Assembly: GCF_000499845.2 (NCBI RefSeq) | Contig: NC_023756.2 | Location: 45,523,947-45,587,946, forward strand | Length of the DNA stretch: 64,000 nucleotides | Source: Phaseolus vulgaris | Taxonomy: Eukaryota > Streptophyta > Magnoliopsida > Fabales > Fabaceae | Reading direction: 5' to 3' | Shown here: piece after piece, positions 1-12,223 of the stretch | How the letters are laid out: each line of letters opens with the position of its first letter | Numbering within the stretch: the stretch's first letter is position 1 | Notes under the pieces: model-generated | Seen by the model: only the letters and a program-made list of their open reading frames with translations | Told to the model about the DNA's origin: nothing | Databases searched by the model: none | Program-made: the position numbers and the translations under genes

Positions 1-1033
1 TTCAACTGAGGGAACTTTAGACTATTTTCCAAAGAGACAAGGTTCAAGACTTGCAATATGCTGCTGATCCTTTATTTCTGAAGGAAAAGATTAATTCTCA
101 AAGTTATCGACAGTAAACTATATATAGTAGTGTAGTGTAGTAGTGAGGAGCAGCCACGGGCAACCTCAGTTTTCAAATGTGAAGCCTTTTTTAGTTGAAG
201 CTGCAATCAGGGCCCAGCCACATCAATGAGGCTCTATTTGAAAACCCATTTTGCCCTCAAAACAGTGTCATTAGGAGGGAAAAAAATGAGATTTCTCCCA
301 TTTCTGTAATTTCAAAAATCCCTAATTTGAAGTTTCCCACCCTTTGATATACAGTAACACCCCTACCCACTGTTCGACTAACACCCACTCACCTCTGGCA
401 TTATTTCTGGAAATACTCACATTCCATTCCTTTCTCTACTTTGAACCCATTGTAAACTCCAAATTATCAGCCTCCTCTGTTCTTTTCACTGTGCAACGCC
501 AATCCCAGCTGCTTTTCATTGAATATTAAAGATGTCTTGTATTTCAAATTAGAAATCGGATTGAATTTAGTTTGTTGCCTTGACTTTTATTATTTACTTG
601 TATGTTTTTTTATCTTGAAACCTGTGAACTTTTACCTTCAATTAATACTATGGTAAAGTTGAGTATTTTTTTTTAGTATTTATATATATGGTATAAATTG
701 TTCAGTCTATCTGTAAAAATTAAAAAATAACAGTCATCACACTACATCTCTGATATCATTATAGCGTGTTTGGGGTCAGCCAACTCACACCATTATTTGA
801 GATTGATAACATGTTCTAAATCATTAACATTTGTGTCTTATTTCTTGGTGCCTCAACCAACCAAAAGATAAATAAATCTGAGTTCCAAACAATGCAACTC
901 GGTTAGAATGGCTGTACAGATAACAACCAAAGCCAAGCAATAACTTTCAATAGATTTTTCAGTTTGCCGCGGCCTTAAGTGGCTAATTGATAAAGTATAC
1001 ACAAAATTAGACCAAGTAAACACACCAACTCAC
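1..1033. other. Left edge: probable second intron of the PP2C gene
   Basis: Between the window edge and PP2C exon 2 I find no further PP2C motifs on the minus strand, so this is most simply a long intron 2, with later exons beyond the left edge. On the plus strand a short open stretch from about 21 to 116 follows a possible acceptor and ends in TAA, but I cannot match it to a family. The rest is A+T-rich with nothing recognisable. Confidence 0.4.
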
Positions 1034-1916
1034 GTGGTAATCCTGCAGAAAGAACATTCCTATGCAAATGCTTTTGAGCATATTCTGCAGCTAACCGCCC
1101 TCCATGTCCATCATAAATTGCAAAATGTGCACATCTGAAAACCAAACAGCCAGAGTTACCAAGAAATCAAGTACACAATAAGTCCACAAGCACACATAAG
1201 TGCTACTTGAATAGCAATTCTTCCATGAGCACAACCAATGAAGAACTCATATAACACTAAAAAGAACTTCAAAAAAGGTCTTGGTTGTCTTCAACTATTA
1301 TTTTAATGTACCTAGACTCTTTGATTGATTGCTCTAGCGTGCGCCATTCTCATTGGCATATCCTTTCACTCAAACTACCCAACAAATAACCAACATAAAC
1401 AACAACGAAGTGAAACAAGAATTTGATATATCTAACGAGAGAAAAGTGCAGTGACAATGCACTGTTGACAGTGTAGTAAACATATGAACGTGTATCGCAT
1501 GTCCTCACATTGTTAAAAAGTTCCAATCTAAAAGAAATCCCTAAATCTAGAAGAATAAAAACATCACACCTTTTTTCTCTCTCAAAAAGCAAGAAACTGG
1601 TTCTTGAAAATAGACTTCATGGAATTAGTACATGAATATGACAATAAATAAGCTTAAACAAAAGAAAAAAGAACCTCAATTTTCCAGGATAATCTAAACT
1701 TGCATCGAGAAGCACGACCCACGCATCCTCCATCGTGAGCCTGGAGCCCTTGTCTTCGGCGGCATCCGCTTCAACGAGGAAAGATGGCTCCTTTACGCCA
1801 TTATCATCGGAACCCTTTGCACAAGACTCAATCTTTGGCTTCTTGGATGCAACACCATCCTTCTCGCCCTCTGAATCGGCACATTCACGCTTCTGGGTCT
1901 CTGTGCTTTCGCTCAT
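1034..1916 (-). CDS. Protein phosphatase 2C, 5' part only (two exons, PP2C 8-like)
   Basis: Ser/Thr phosphatase of the metal-dependent PPM/PP2C family. Exon 1 (1916 down to 1675) starts at ATG and encodes a hydrophilic N-terminus with a KKPK basic patch, then VEADAAEDKGSRLTMEDAW, the first PP2C metal-site motif. Exon 2 (1134 to 1034) continues in frame with CAHFAIYDGHGGRLAAEYA, which holds the DGHGG motif. Donor and acceptor dinucleotides are canonical and the phases fit. The sequence closely follows Arabidopsis At1g18030 (PP2C 8) as I remember it. Exon 2 ends at a GTGAGT donor, and the rest of the catalytic domain must lie to the left of the window. The usual His in RHTMED is Leu here, a position variable in the family. 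The gene is divergent from the dioxygenase gene about 1 kb away. Confidence 0.9.
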
Positions 1917-2925
1917 TTTCTTCTTCCCTTGTTTTGCTACAACGAATGGGAAAGGGCTTCAAACCCTAGAAATCAAGTACTCTCATTTCTATTGGCCACT
2001 GCTGCTGTCAATCAATAACCACTCTTTACAAGAAACTAGTTAATTGCATTTTTAGTTTTTCACTGTTAATCTTAAGATTTTTTATATATTATTTTTATAA
2101 ATCTAGATTATATAAACTAGGAAAGAGTATAACCTATGTAGCAAACAGTGATACGGACACGGAGATATCATAATTTTTAAAATGTAAGATATGGAGACAC
2201 GGATCTACATATTATATAAATTGTGTGTTAAAATTTTAAAAAATTCAACAAATATATTTTTGAATCGAATACTTTACCGATAGGTGTCTTACGAATATCT
2301 ACGAATGTCGACACCGATACGTGTGTTCATCACGGATACAGTCATTTAAAAGAAGTGTCTAAGCTTCGTAAGTAATATTAGAAAGTAAAATTTGTTCAAC
2401 TACCTGAGTAATTAAACTCAAATTCTAGGGTTAGTTAGGGTTTCTTCACCTAATTTTACATAAACTTCATGATTATTACTTATTATCATCATTATTAAAA
2501 AAATTTGAGAAGTGAAATAAATGAAATTTATACATATTTATGAGATTTTTATCAAACTGAAATCAACAACCAAATAAATTATTTATATATTAATATAATA
2601 CTAGGTTTTAATTAATAATTAATAATGATAATGCATTTACTTTTCCCCAGTATTTCCTTGTTGTGTTTATTCAGACAACAAAGCAGTGGCCCCATGGCAA
2701 AAACAAAAATAAAAAAATGTTTTTTATGTTTCCAAATTCATTCACTAATTAGTTCATTTATAAAACCCAATCACTTCTCTTAATAACTCTCTCATCTTCT
2801 TCCCCCAACGTAACTCAACAAAACCCTAATCTGCAACTCCGATTTCGCTTCTTCTCCGACAAAACCCTAATTTCCCTCCGCTCTTCCCTATGCCCACCTC
2901 GTAGCTCACTTACCCCGCTCCGAGG
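1917..2925. promoter_or_regulatory. Shared upstream region of the divergent PP2C and dioxygenase genes
   Basis: About 1 kb lies between two start codons pointing apart, so it should hold both promoters and 5' UTRs. A TATA-like TTATAAAAC at about 2758-2766 is followed by pyrimidine-rich leader sequence up to the dioxygenase ATG. The stretch around 2140-2350 has degenerate inverted GATACGGACACGG-like words at both ends (near 2150 and 2325), suggesting an old dispersed repeat. The rest is A+T-rich. Confidence 0.5.
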
Positions 2926-5900
2926 ATGTCGCTACACGGCAGCGACCGCCGTGATACGTCGAGCGCCGGCGGAAACGGCACCGTGGCGGCGGCGAGCCTG
3001 AGGCTGCGGCTGAACCCTAACAAGGAGCATAAACCAGATGGCTACGAGGACCTGCAGTTGGATTTCAGCCCTAACATCTTCAGCTCCTTGGAGAGGTACC
3101 TCCCTCCGAGCATGCTCAACGTGCCTCGTGACGATAAGGCCAAGTTCATGCGCGAGATTCTGCTCAAGTATCTACCCCTCGGGGAACGCAGCAGAGTGTG
3201 TTTCTCATTTTGGCCTTGATTTCTTTTTCCATTGCTAGCAGTTGTGAATTTAGAAGTTGTTTTTGGTTTTAAATGTTTGTTTATTTGTTTGGGAAATGGA
3301 AGTAAATTTGTATAAATGAGGTGAGGGATTGGGGTTTTTAGTTTTAGGTGGGGGAATTGTTACTTGTGTGTCAAGTTAGGGTAGTTTATGTTAACATAGT
3401 AGAATGATTTCTTAGATCAGTGATCTAATTTGTCTCTATAATAACACATTTGCCCACAACAGCCAATTTGTTCCATTCATTTGGGCTCACCTATTTGACT
3501 ACTTATTTAATTATTATAATCCCCCTAATCAGCGAATTTATCTGATTTAAATCACTTGACTTACGAATTCTCTATATGATTAGGTCAAAATTTCTCCACT
3601 ATTATATTATTGATTATATAGAATTTTTTTATCTTTTAGTTGTTTTATTAATTTCTTACTCAACCATTATTCTAAATCTAAAGTAAAATCTTCTAAACCT
3701 ACATGTATTATTGCATATATATGTGTTTGTATGGAGATTTTTAAAGTATTGTGATTTTTCAGTGTGTGTTTAGTATACAATTTATAGGTTATAAATTTTA
3801 ATTCTTAATATATACCAATTCATGCTATTTAACTAGTGACTCACGGGTTCTACCATTCACTCAACCCCTTGACCAGAGTGAGTGATCACTGGTCTGAGTT
3901 CTGACTCTAATACTTCAAAATAGTGGCCATGCTTGAGTTGTGCATACTCATTTGGAAACTTAAAAATGCTTGTAGCTGTGTTTTATAATTAGCTTTTTAA
4001 TTTTTTTTATACCAATAACTGTTGAGGGAATGTTACAATTCTTTGATAAATTGTGGCGTTTTCTTATTTAAACTACAACTTATGATCAATACTTCAACTT
4101 TGATTCCCTCTTTTGATTCTGGATTTGCTTGTTACATTAATTCTATATTTTGTATTGTGGCAAGTCTTGTTTTGCTATCCTGATGTCTGCATTGTATTTT
4201 GTGTCGTTGTGATTTCTAGTTAAATTCTGAAAATTGAGGTTAGGATGATGGGGAGGAAGAACAACTCATGGGAATGAGAAGTTTTGATAACATTTTCATG
4301 CTATGCTGTAATGGTTTAGTTTATTAACTTCCTTATGTTATATTTACGGACAGGATTTGAAGAAAGAGTCTTTGAATGTTTTTCCATTTATATTAGTAGG
4401 TTTAATTTCTTTAATATAAAAAAAATAGAGTATGCAAAAGCATCACTATATAACATATGATCCCAACTAGGTTGGCATCCTATCCTACTATTCTAAACCG
4501 GCTATCTGTAATTCTATCTGCCTTAAGTGTTCTAATGGCTTTAGCTTATGTAGCACCGGGTTTTCCTTACACTTCTTTTTTCTAAGACCAGCTTCTATTT
4601 GCTAAAGCTTCACTTGCTCAAATTCGATCAGACTCTTGTAAGCAGCTTTTTTTGTGCAACATCAATCATTTGCTGCATATTCAAAGAACATAAAAATAAT
4701 GAACAGAAATACAAAAGTGTAGAGGGATTATACCAAACCTACCCAAGAAACAAACCTATAGTAGGGTTGAGAACACCTATTCCTATAGAAATCATATATG
4801 TAAAAATCTGGGATGTCATTCCACCATTGCTTACATCTTTCTTTTACACCAAAGCATGCAAGCTTATCAACACAATGATTCCTTCCCTATAAATATGAGA
4901 AACATGAAATCTCATATTTTTACATTTAAGCTTCATATTGTGCTATCTAGATCGAATTGAAAACCAAGAAAAACAGAAGAAAATAAGTCTAAATTTGTTT
5001 CACCTTATTTTGAAGAAATAATTGCATATCTTGTCCTGCTGTCTAAGAGAACTTTTGAAAAATAATTGATCATTTCTGAAAAAATAATCTTTGTCTTAAT
5101 CATTATTAACACATCCTTGTGTCTTTTTGTTATTTTAATTCGTGTTTTTTTATATGATAGTTTCTCTGTTACTTTGGCAGTCTCAAAAGCATAGAGAATA
5201 CAGACAGAAGATAATAGAAAATTATCAGGTACGTAATAACACAATATGTGAAGTATGATTATTCATAACAATCTTTCCCTTGTTTATGCCACCTCCTCCT
5301 TTCTTGTATTTCTTAGAAAATCTTACAGATTCTTAAACACAATTTGCAGCCTCTTCATCGGGAGTTGTACTCTGTGAATCCTGCTACATTCTTTGTCCCT
5401 TCATTTCTGAGAGCAATTAATGATAATACTGAGCAAAGCTTTAGAAGTATAATGTCTGAACCCTCTCCAGGCATTTTTTTATTTGACATATTTCAGACCA
5501 ACTTTTGTGAGTTATTGCTATCTGAGGTACCTAATCATTTTAACTGTCATTACCTATGATATAAGCAGTGGGTTATCTTTTAAATTGGAAGGTTTAAAAA
5601 GATGACTGTGTTAAAATTTATTTGTTGTCTCCCTAGATTGAAAATTTTGAGAAGTGGGTGACTGAAACAAAGTTTCGGATCATGCGTCCCAATACAATGA
5701 ATAAATATGGTGCTGTACTTGATGACTTTGGACTTGAAACAATGCTTGACAAGCTTATGGAAGGTTTTATTCGTCCTTTATCCAGAGGTAAATGAAGACT
5801 GTATTATAATCTCATGGAAGTTTGACATTCTTTTCATTCACATAAGACATTTCAGTCACTCTATTATTTGTTATACAGTCTTATTTGCGGAAGTTGGTGG

Positions 5901-8413
5901 GGCAACCCTGGATTCTCATCATGGTTTTGTTGTAGAATATGGTAAAGATAGAGATGTTGACCTGGGTAAGATTTCTGATTGATGTGTTTGTTTTATCATT
6001 CCATAGGTCATTGCATAATATATAATAAATGAACCCACATCATGGTATTATTATACTATGGGGTTTTGTGGTTAATAATCAAATTAGACAATTTAATACT
6101 TCTTTTGAAGCTTCAAATTCAAACTAAGCTTGGATAGAGACCATAAATGCTTTACTATGGTAACAAATATTTTGATGATGATGCATTCATATGATATACT
6201 GGTTAATACAGCTGCATGTTAATATGTCTCATGTATTTTACAATTAAGAGTCTCTTGCATCTGTAGGTTTCCATGTGGATGACTCAGAAGTAACCTTGAA
6301 TGTTTGCTTGGGTAAGCAATTTTCTGGAGGGGAATTGTTTTTTCGGGGCATACGATGTGAAAAACATGTAAATACTGGAAGTCGTCCAGAGGTGAGTCAC
6401 AGTGATTGAATAATATAAAATTGTATTGGTCTTAGGAAGATTTAATGCCTGATATTTCTTTGTAACTGTTAGTGTATGATGATCTACTTTCTCTAAACAA
6501 GTAATGCTCAATCAGCGAGAAGATTAACACCTGTGTGTCAACTATGCATGTTGTCCTCACCAAGATGCTTTAGGTGCTAACTTTTGTCACCCTTACATCA
6601 TATTTCTATTTTTCCGTTTAGTTTTAGCAGTATATATAGTGAAAGCAAATCCAAATGTTCTGTGTTTGTTTCAATTAAGCTAGTTAGTGTTGTCTGTTTA
6701 CTATTGTAAGGAGATTTGTGGACCATTGCTTCTTGCTACATCTCATAGTTGGTTGTACACTTTTCTTATGGAGTCCATTATTTGAAAGTAGGAGATCTTT
6801 GATTATTCTCATGTTCCTGGACAAGCTGTGCTTCATCGTGGTCGTCATCGCCATGGTGCTAGAGCTACAACATCCGGTAATCGGGTCAACCTACTTCTGT
6901 GGTGCAGAAGGTGATTTACTTTTTGCTTCAGTTTGTCTAATGATTTTGAGTTTGCTTCGTATTAAATTGCTCTGGTCTACACACTAGTTTCAGAAATCAC
7001 ACGTCTGATTTCTGTTCATTTTCTCCATCGGTAAATTAAGTACGAAGTTTGTATGTTGTTTTAGTTCTGTCTTTAGGGAGATGAAACGGTATCAAAAAGA
7101 TTTTTCCAGCTGGTGTGGCGAGTGCAGTCGTGAGAAAAAGGAAAGGCAACGCTCAACAATTGCTGCTACCAAATTGGTAAGTCTTTATTTAATCTGAATG
7201 TTTAATGCATGTGCATTAAACACGGTCGAAGATGCAGGCTGTGTTGTTTTTTTCTTTTTCCCTCTCTACCCATCTGTTTCCCCATTTTCTTTGTAACCAA
7301 TTTCCATCTCAATTTTTATGGTGGCCACTTCTTCCTCAGCATCAATGACAGATGCTTCTCCTTGCTGCTGTGCCTGAAAGCATCATTGTTGTACCTTATT
7401 TCCTGCTCGCCCGTTACTCCCTCAAGCAGTGAACATGAATCAATCCAGATCTGTTCCAACATAGCACATAATTCAATATTACCCCACTTCCACAAAGTAA
7501 ATTTCAAGGTTTTGTTTGGTTTCCTTGTTGACAGATTTTTTTGGGATTCAACTTGCATACAAGCCAATTGATCAACCCTCAGTGCTTTTGTTGAGGAAGG
7601 GAAAACCTTTTTTAGCCAGAGAAACTTTTGTGTTTGGTTGTGTTGCAGTGACGAGGAGGGTGTGGGATGTCTTTGATGTTCCTGCTTTGCTTGTCAACGT
7701 TGTTACATTTTTTTTTGTAGAGTTGTGTGTATGCTTGGAAATTACATAGAAATAGAAAATATGGGGAACAAAGTGAAGGAAGGATAGACAAGGGGGAGTG
7801 CTGCGGCCTATGGCTTCTGTCACAGGGACGTTGAGGGAAAAGAAGAAAGGAGAAAAACAACAAAGAGGGATAAGTAGAATGGGAAAGTGATAACTAAATA
7901 AATAATTGTTAATGAAATAATTTATATTATCTGTAAGGGTGTAAATCTCCTCTCCTGCAATGGGAGACATGATCTACTCTCCTACTGAAGCCACTGTCAT
8001 AAGCAAATGCCAATTCACTTGACTTCCAATCTTGTGTTGGCAAATTGCTCCTAGATTGCTAGCTGCTTACCAAAGTAATAATACTTTCGGATTACTTGAG
8101 ATACAGAGGAACTGTCAACTGTGTAAAACTTGTTTAAATATAGGATTGTAAAAGACAAATTGAATTAGAATTCATATTCTTAAAGTAAAAGTCGTGTACT
8201 TTTTTCACCACGGGGTTTAGTCATATATTGAAGTTTAAGGATTAAAGCAAATTGGACTTTTCAAGTTTTCATGGTTAGACTGAGAAGTTTTTCTGACATA
8301 AGTTTGTTCTTGTTCAGTATGCTTAAAAATGCATACCCGAGGTTGTGGAATATAACTTTGATCTGATGGTATTACAGGAGTTGTTCAGGAGGGAAGGTGA
8401 ATCCACTGCATAA
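2926..8413 (+). CDS. ICU11/CP2-like: 2-oxoglutarate/Fe(II)-dependent dioxygenase, ICU11/CUPULIFORMIS2 type (374 aa, 9 exons)
   Basis: Nuclear prolyl-4-hydroxylase-like dioxygenase. The Arabidopsis relatives INCURVATA11 (At1g22950) and CUPULIFORMIS2 (At3g18210) are epigenetic repressors linked to Polycomb silencing. Exons: 2926-3195, 5181-5228, 5350-5526, 5637-5787, 5879-5965, 6267-6391, 6792-6910, 7065-7176, 8378-8413. All introns are GT-AG and all phases join, giving 374 residues, a normal length for the family. The iron ligands are visible: HVD (His247, Asp249) in GFHVDDSEVTLNVCLG, and His301 in GQAVLHRGRHRHGAR, where a following Arg would bind 2-oxoglutarate. RIMRPNTMNKYGAVLDDFGL and DSHHGFVVEYGKDRDVDLG are family signatures. 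The N-terminal ~45 residues are low-complexity. Intron 1 is 2 kb and carries a LINE relic. The substrate cannot be told from sequence. Confidence 0.93.
4728..4888 (-). mobile_element. LINE RNase H-like C-terminal relic inside dioxygenase intron 1
   Basis: On the minus strand an open stretch reads GRNHCVDKLACFGVK, then WWNDIPDFYIYDFYRNR, then QPYYRFV, and ends in TAA. It resembles the C-terminal RNase H domain of plant L1-type LINE polyproteins (the REGNxxADxLAxxG motif and the WW..P tail). The 5' part is missing. Downstream on the same strand, to about 4560, may be LINE 3' UTR. It is antisense to the host gene and would be removed with the intron. Confidence 0.65.
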
Positions 8414-10204
8414 TCTGTTTTACTCGGTGGATCATTGTAAAAGTGTTGTACCTGCAATCATTTGTTAATACTGGTACGCTATATGATTCCTGATCCAGGT
8501 GTTTGTACAATATAGCTGCTGTATTTAGATAGTTTTCTGAGTAACCTTGGAGTTTTCCTTAAAAGTTGTGCGGTTTTTCGGATGCCTATTTATTGTCTTC
8601 GAAGAAAGGAGGAGCTGGTTATATAGGCCATTTTTTAAATGCGTTAAACCGCAGAAACATGTCCAGAAATGTAGATGTAGACTGTAATTAGTGTATACTG
8701 AAATCTTTCTGAGGTTCATTGGCTACTGTAGCAGCTGCATTTTCTGTTTTTTATTTATTTATTTATTAATTTTTGGTAGAGTTTAGGGTGAGCCATGGAT
8801 GAATGGTAAGCTTATTCTTAGCATTTAAGACGTGTTTTAGCTTTAAAAAAGGTGATTTATGTTTTAGAGACACTTTCTTTATTTAGTTTTTCCATTATGA
8901 AATGACACATTTTACTTTAAATTATAATTGTAACTTATATAACTATATAAATGGTTTTTTTTTTTCAGGAAGATTATACTTTTCTTTTGCTTTAAATTTT
9001 TGTTTCTAAATGTAAATAAATATGTAACTTTTTAGAAGTGGTTTTTCTTATATAAAGAAGGTTGAAACAATTGGGTTCTTCAGAAATGAGGATTCTATTG
9101 ATGGTAAAGACATGTGCAAAGGACTTTTTGATCATTCAGGAAAGATGCACCAACTATGCTTTATATTTCTCACTCCCCTATGAAAAAGAAGGAAACAAGA
9201 AAGAACTAAGATGTTTTCGTAAAATTCCTGAAAGCACTTCCCTTCCAGATTAGAAATTAAGAGAAATAAATTATATTTTTCACCTTTTTTAATTTTTAAT
9301 TTCATGGTATTAATAAGTTATGAAAAGAATAAACATTTTTAATAAGCATATTTTTATAGTTAATTGATTAAAACAATAAGTCCGTAACACTAGGTTTACC
9401 TACTAGCTTGTTTAAGATCATATTAAAAAATTACTTAATTTACAAATCATATTTTACTAATTTTTTTATATTTTATATTTTATGATTTTTTTATAGTGTA
9501 AGGTCACTTCTATATTCATGATTAAAAATTCAATTTTTACCTTTTTTTATGGTGTTGGTATTATATCGGTATGGATTATTCATCATTAAATTATCTTTAG
9601 TTTTTTATAAGATAAAGGGTTTGTTATTTTATAATTTTAAAAATCATCATTTAAAATAAAAGAAAATAAAATCTTGTTGAATAACACTGGTAAGATATCA
9701 TTCCGCTTTTCAAATAAAATAAAAGCATATATTTATGGACTGTTATTTTAAATCAGACTTTTCTGTTATTTATATTTTTTATACTATCTCACTTCCTTCC
9801 GCAACTGTTAATATCTAAAATTATTTTCTTAGAAAATATTTTATCATATATCAATTATAATATCAATATTGACTACAAATCAATAAGTTTATATATATAA
9901 AGTTTGGTCTCAACCACATGTTACAATATAAATTCGTAATTTCAATAGAAGAATTTAAAATTCAGTTAAAAAAACATTTCAGAATCCTAAAATTTTATAG
10001 TTAGTTAACAAACAAATTTTAATTTCGTTATAAGGAAATCCTAAATTCAGCAATAGATCATATCTCAATATCAAAATCATAATAAGAAAATCTTAAATCC
10101 AACAATAGATAATATCTCAATATCAAAATCATAACAAGAAAATATAATATATAACCTCTATTTGAAAACAGTCAAACCTTAAAGATCTTGTTGGGACACA
10201 TTTT
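8414..10204. other. Dioxygenase 3' UTR and A+T-rich spacer
   Basis: The first few hundred bases (to about 8830) look like 3' UTR of the dioxygenase gene. The rest is A+T-rich. A 63-codon open stretch at 9062-9253 begins with TTG, has no recognisable domain and is not called. The last 100 bases before the next ATG should hold the phosphatase 5' UTR. Confidence 0.5.
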
Positions 10205-11614
10205 ATGAACATTGCAGAGCCAAATATGGTGTTTTCCACTCTCATGAAGACATTACTAGGAGCTGCAGATTGCAACTTTGGAAAATCGTGTGAAAGGTTT
10301 CAACAAAATTATGATCTTCTGTGGTTTAATAATCTCTTCTGCCCTCAGATCATTCCCTTTACTCAAGAACTTCATGTCATCAACTCCAACCACTCTCAAG
10401 AAACATTTGCTAAGAATTCTTTAGACACATTGCCTTCATTGGTTAGCCACAAAACAACCCAAAAGAAGAATATAACCCTTGTTCTTGATTTGGATGGTAA
10501 TTTTCCTCTATCTTTAAACTCTAGGGTTTCTCATCTATTACAATTTTGCTTTTTATATAACATCTCTGAGATTAATCTCTATCAGAAAACCTAGCTAGTT
10601 AGGTTTTGTGGAGTTCTTCGTATCTTCTCACTTTTTTTCTGATATAAAACAATATCTGGTACTTTTTTCCCATCCAAATTACTATACAATCTTATGATAT
10701 AAGGGTTTTTCTTATGAATGTTATCAATTTTGTTGCGGTTGTCTTGTATAGGGTTCATTTTTTAGTAGTTGTTTTGAAAGTTATTATCTTGTTAGGGTGT
10801 CTATGTTTCTTTGTATATGAGTTGGATCATTTGTTGATAAAAGAAACAATGTTATGATACATATGTGATTTGTTGATACACAGAAACGTTGGTTCATTCT
10901 TCTTCGATGCCATGCAATGCTGACTTCGCATTTACAGTGTTCACTGATAGAGAGAAAACTGTGTATGTTAGAAAGAGACCTTATCTTGAAAAGTTTTTAG
11001 AAAAAGTATCAGAGATGTTTGAAGTCGTAATCTTCACAGCAAGTCAAAGCGCATATTCTGCAAAATTGCTTGATATTCTTGATCCTCATAATAAGGTTTT
11101 TGCGCGAAGAATGTACAGAGAATCATGCAAATGGATAGATGGTCGCTGCTTCAAGGATCTCACACTTCTTGGAATTGACCTAGCCAAAGTGTTCATCATT
11201 GACAACACTCCAGGGGTATGTTATTTCTTTCTTCCTCTTCTGTTCATCTTTTTTTCTCTTCATTTTTTCTTCCACTGTCATAATATCTACCATGCAATCT
11301 TGAAAGTGTGTCAAAGTGTATGTGCTGTTGACATTTTTTTCTTACAAAAAGTGTTTATTTTAGAAAACCCTAAACCCTATACTGAAACTTGAAATCTGTT
11401 CTTATGACAGGTATTTAGATTTCATGTTCACAATGGAATTCCTATCAAAAGTTGGTACTGTGATCCAACAGACCATGCTCTGCTTCATTTGCTCCCATTT
11501 CTGGAGAAACTGGTTGATGTGGATGATGTCAGACCCATTATTGCAGCAAAATATGGGAAAGGAATTAATTGTGAATACTCTTCCCTTTCCCCACCTCAAA
11601 CTATAAGAATATAG
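10205..11614 (+). CDS. FCP1/SCP-like CTD phosphatase (HAD superfamily, 275 aa, 3 exons)
   Basis: A HAD-type phosphatase of the kind that removes phosphate from Ser residues, typically in the RNA polymerase II C-terminal repeat. Exons 10205-10496, 10884-11215 and 11411-11614 join in phase with GT-AG borders. The catalytic DxDxT signature is split by intron 1 and restored by splicing: VLDLD from exon 1 and ETLVHS from exon 2 (Asp95, Asp97, Thr99). Motif II is VIFTASQSAYSAKLLDILDP, and the acidic motif near the end is FIIDNTPG at the exon 2/3 border, followed by GIPIKSWYCDPTDHALLHLL. The ~85 residues before the domain are Asn/Gln/Ser-rich with no recognised motif. It is shorter than plant CPL1-4 because it lacks BRCT or dsRNA-binding domains, so it belongs to the small SCP-like group. 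Confidence 0.88.
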
Positions 11615-12040
11615 ATCCTTTAACCAAACCCTACTTAATTTTCATATATGACTAGTTAGGGTTTTTGGTTATTTTAATTTTGATGAATTTTTATACAAAG
11701 GGCTATATATGTATATATGATTCTATTATAGCCAAAGTATACCTTTATGATATATAAAAGAGGAAAATTATACTTAACAATTTGCCTTTTGTTAAAAAGT
11801 TTGTTGTTTCATGTATTATCTTTTGAGCTATGTTCACCATTTAGATTATTTATATTATTGTGTTTGGTGTGTGATAGGATTTGTACAAAAAATTTGATTA
11901 AAAAGATTATTTAATAAAGACTAATTATAAAACTAAAAATAAGTAATCATTATATTAATTAAATTAAATATTATTTTATAAATAAATATTATTGATATCT
12001 AATTTAATTAGGTTTTATTATTAATAAATAGTTTTTAAAA
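11615..12040. other. 3' UTR and A+T-rich spacer with a MITE relic
   Basis: This starts with the phosphatase 3' UTR. From about 11890 the words AATTATAAAACTAAAAATAAGTAATCATTATATTAA resemble one half of the foldback CACTA MITE family found intact at 36 and 42.7 kb, but degraded and without ends. Confidence 0.35.
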
Positions 12041-12223
12041 AATAAAATTTATTTTGAATTATCAATTTACAATTATCTTGACACTACAAGAAAAAAAGGT
12101 TTTAATGTTTTACCTTCATTAAATTCTAAAGGTTTATTTTAAAACCTTAGTAAGATAATGGAGGTTTTTTTTAAAATTAGTTAAATTTCAAAGGTTTATT
12201 CTAAAACCTGAGCAAAATAACAG
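12041..12223 (+). repeat. Direct repeat, copy A (partner 13243-13425)
   Basis: About 183 bp is shared with 13243-13425 in the same orientation, roughly 85% alike by eye. Both copies start with AAATTTATTTTGAATTATC, contain a CACTACAAG-like word (CACTAAG in B), then ACCTTCATTAAA and AGTAAGATAATG, and end in AGCAAAATAACAGA. Copy A ends where the nested CACTAGTACAAAA sequence begins. Confidence 0.75.

Noticed and set aside
21..116. Possible terminal plus-strand exon after an acceptor at about 20, ending in TAA at 116
   Set aside because: About 31 codons with no family match, and it would lie inside the minus-strand PP2C intron.
4599..4892. 97-codon plus-strand open frame
   Set aside because: Shadow of the minus-strand LINE RNase H relic in the same DNA.
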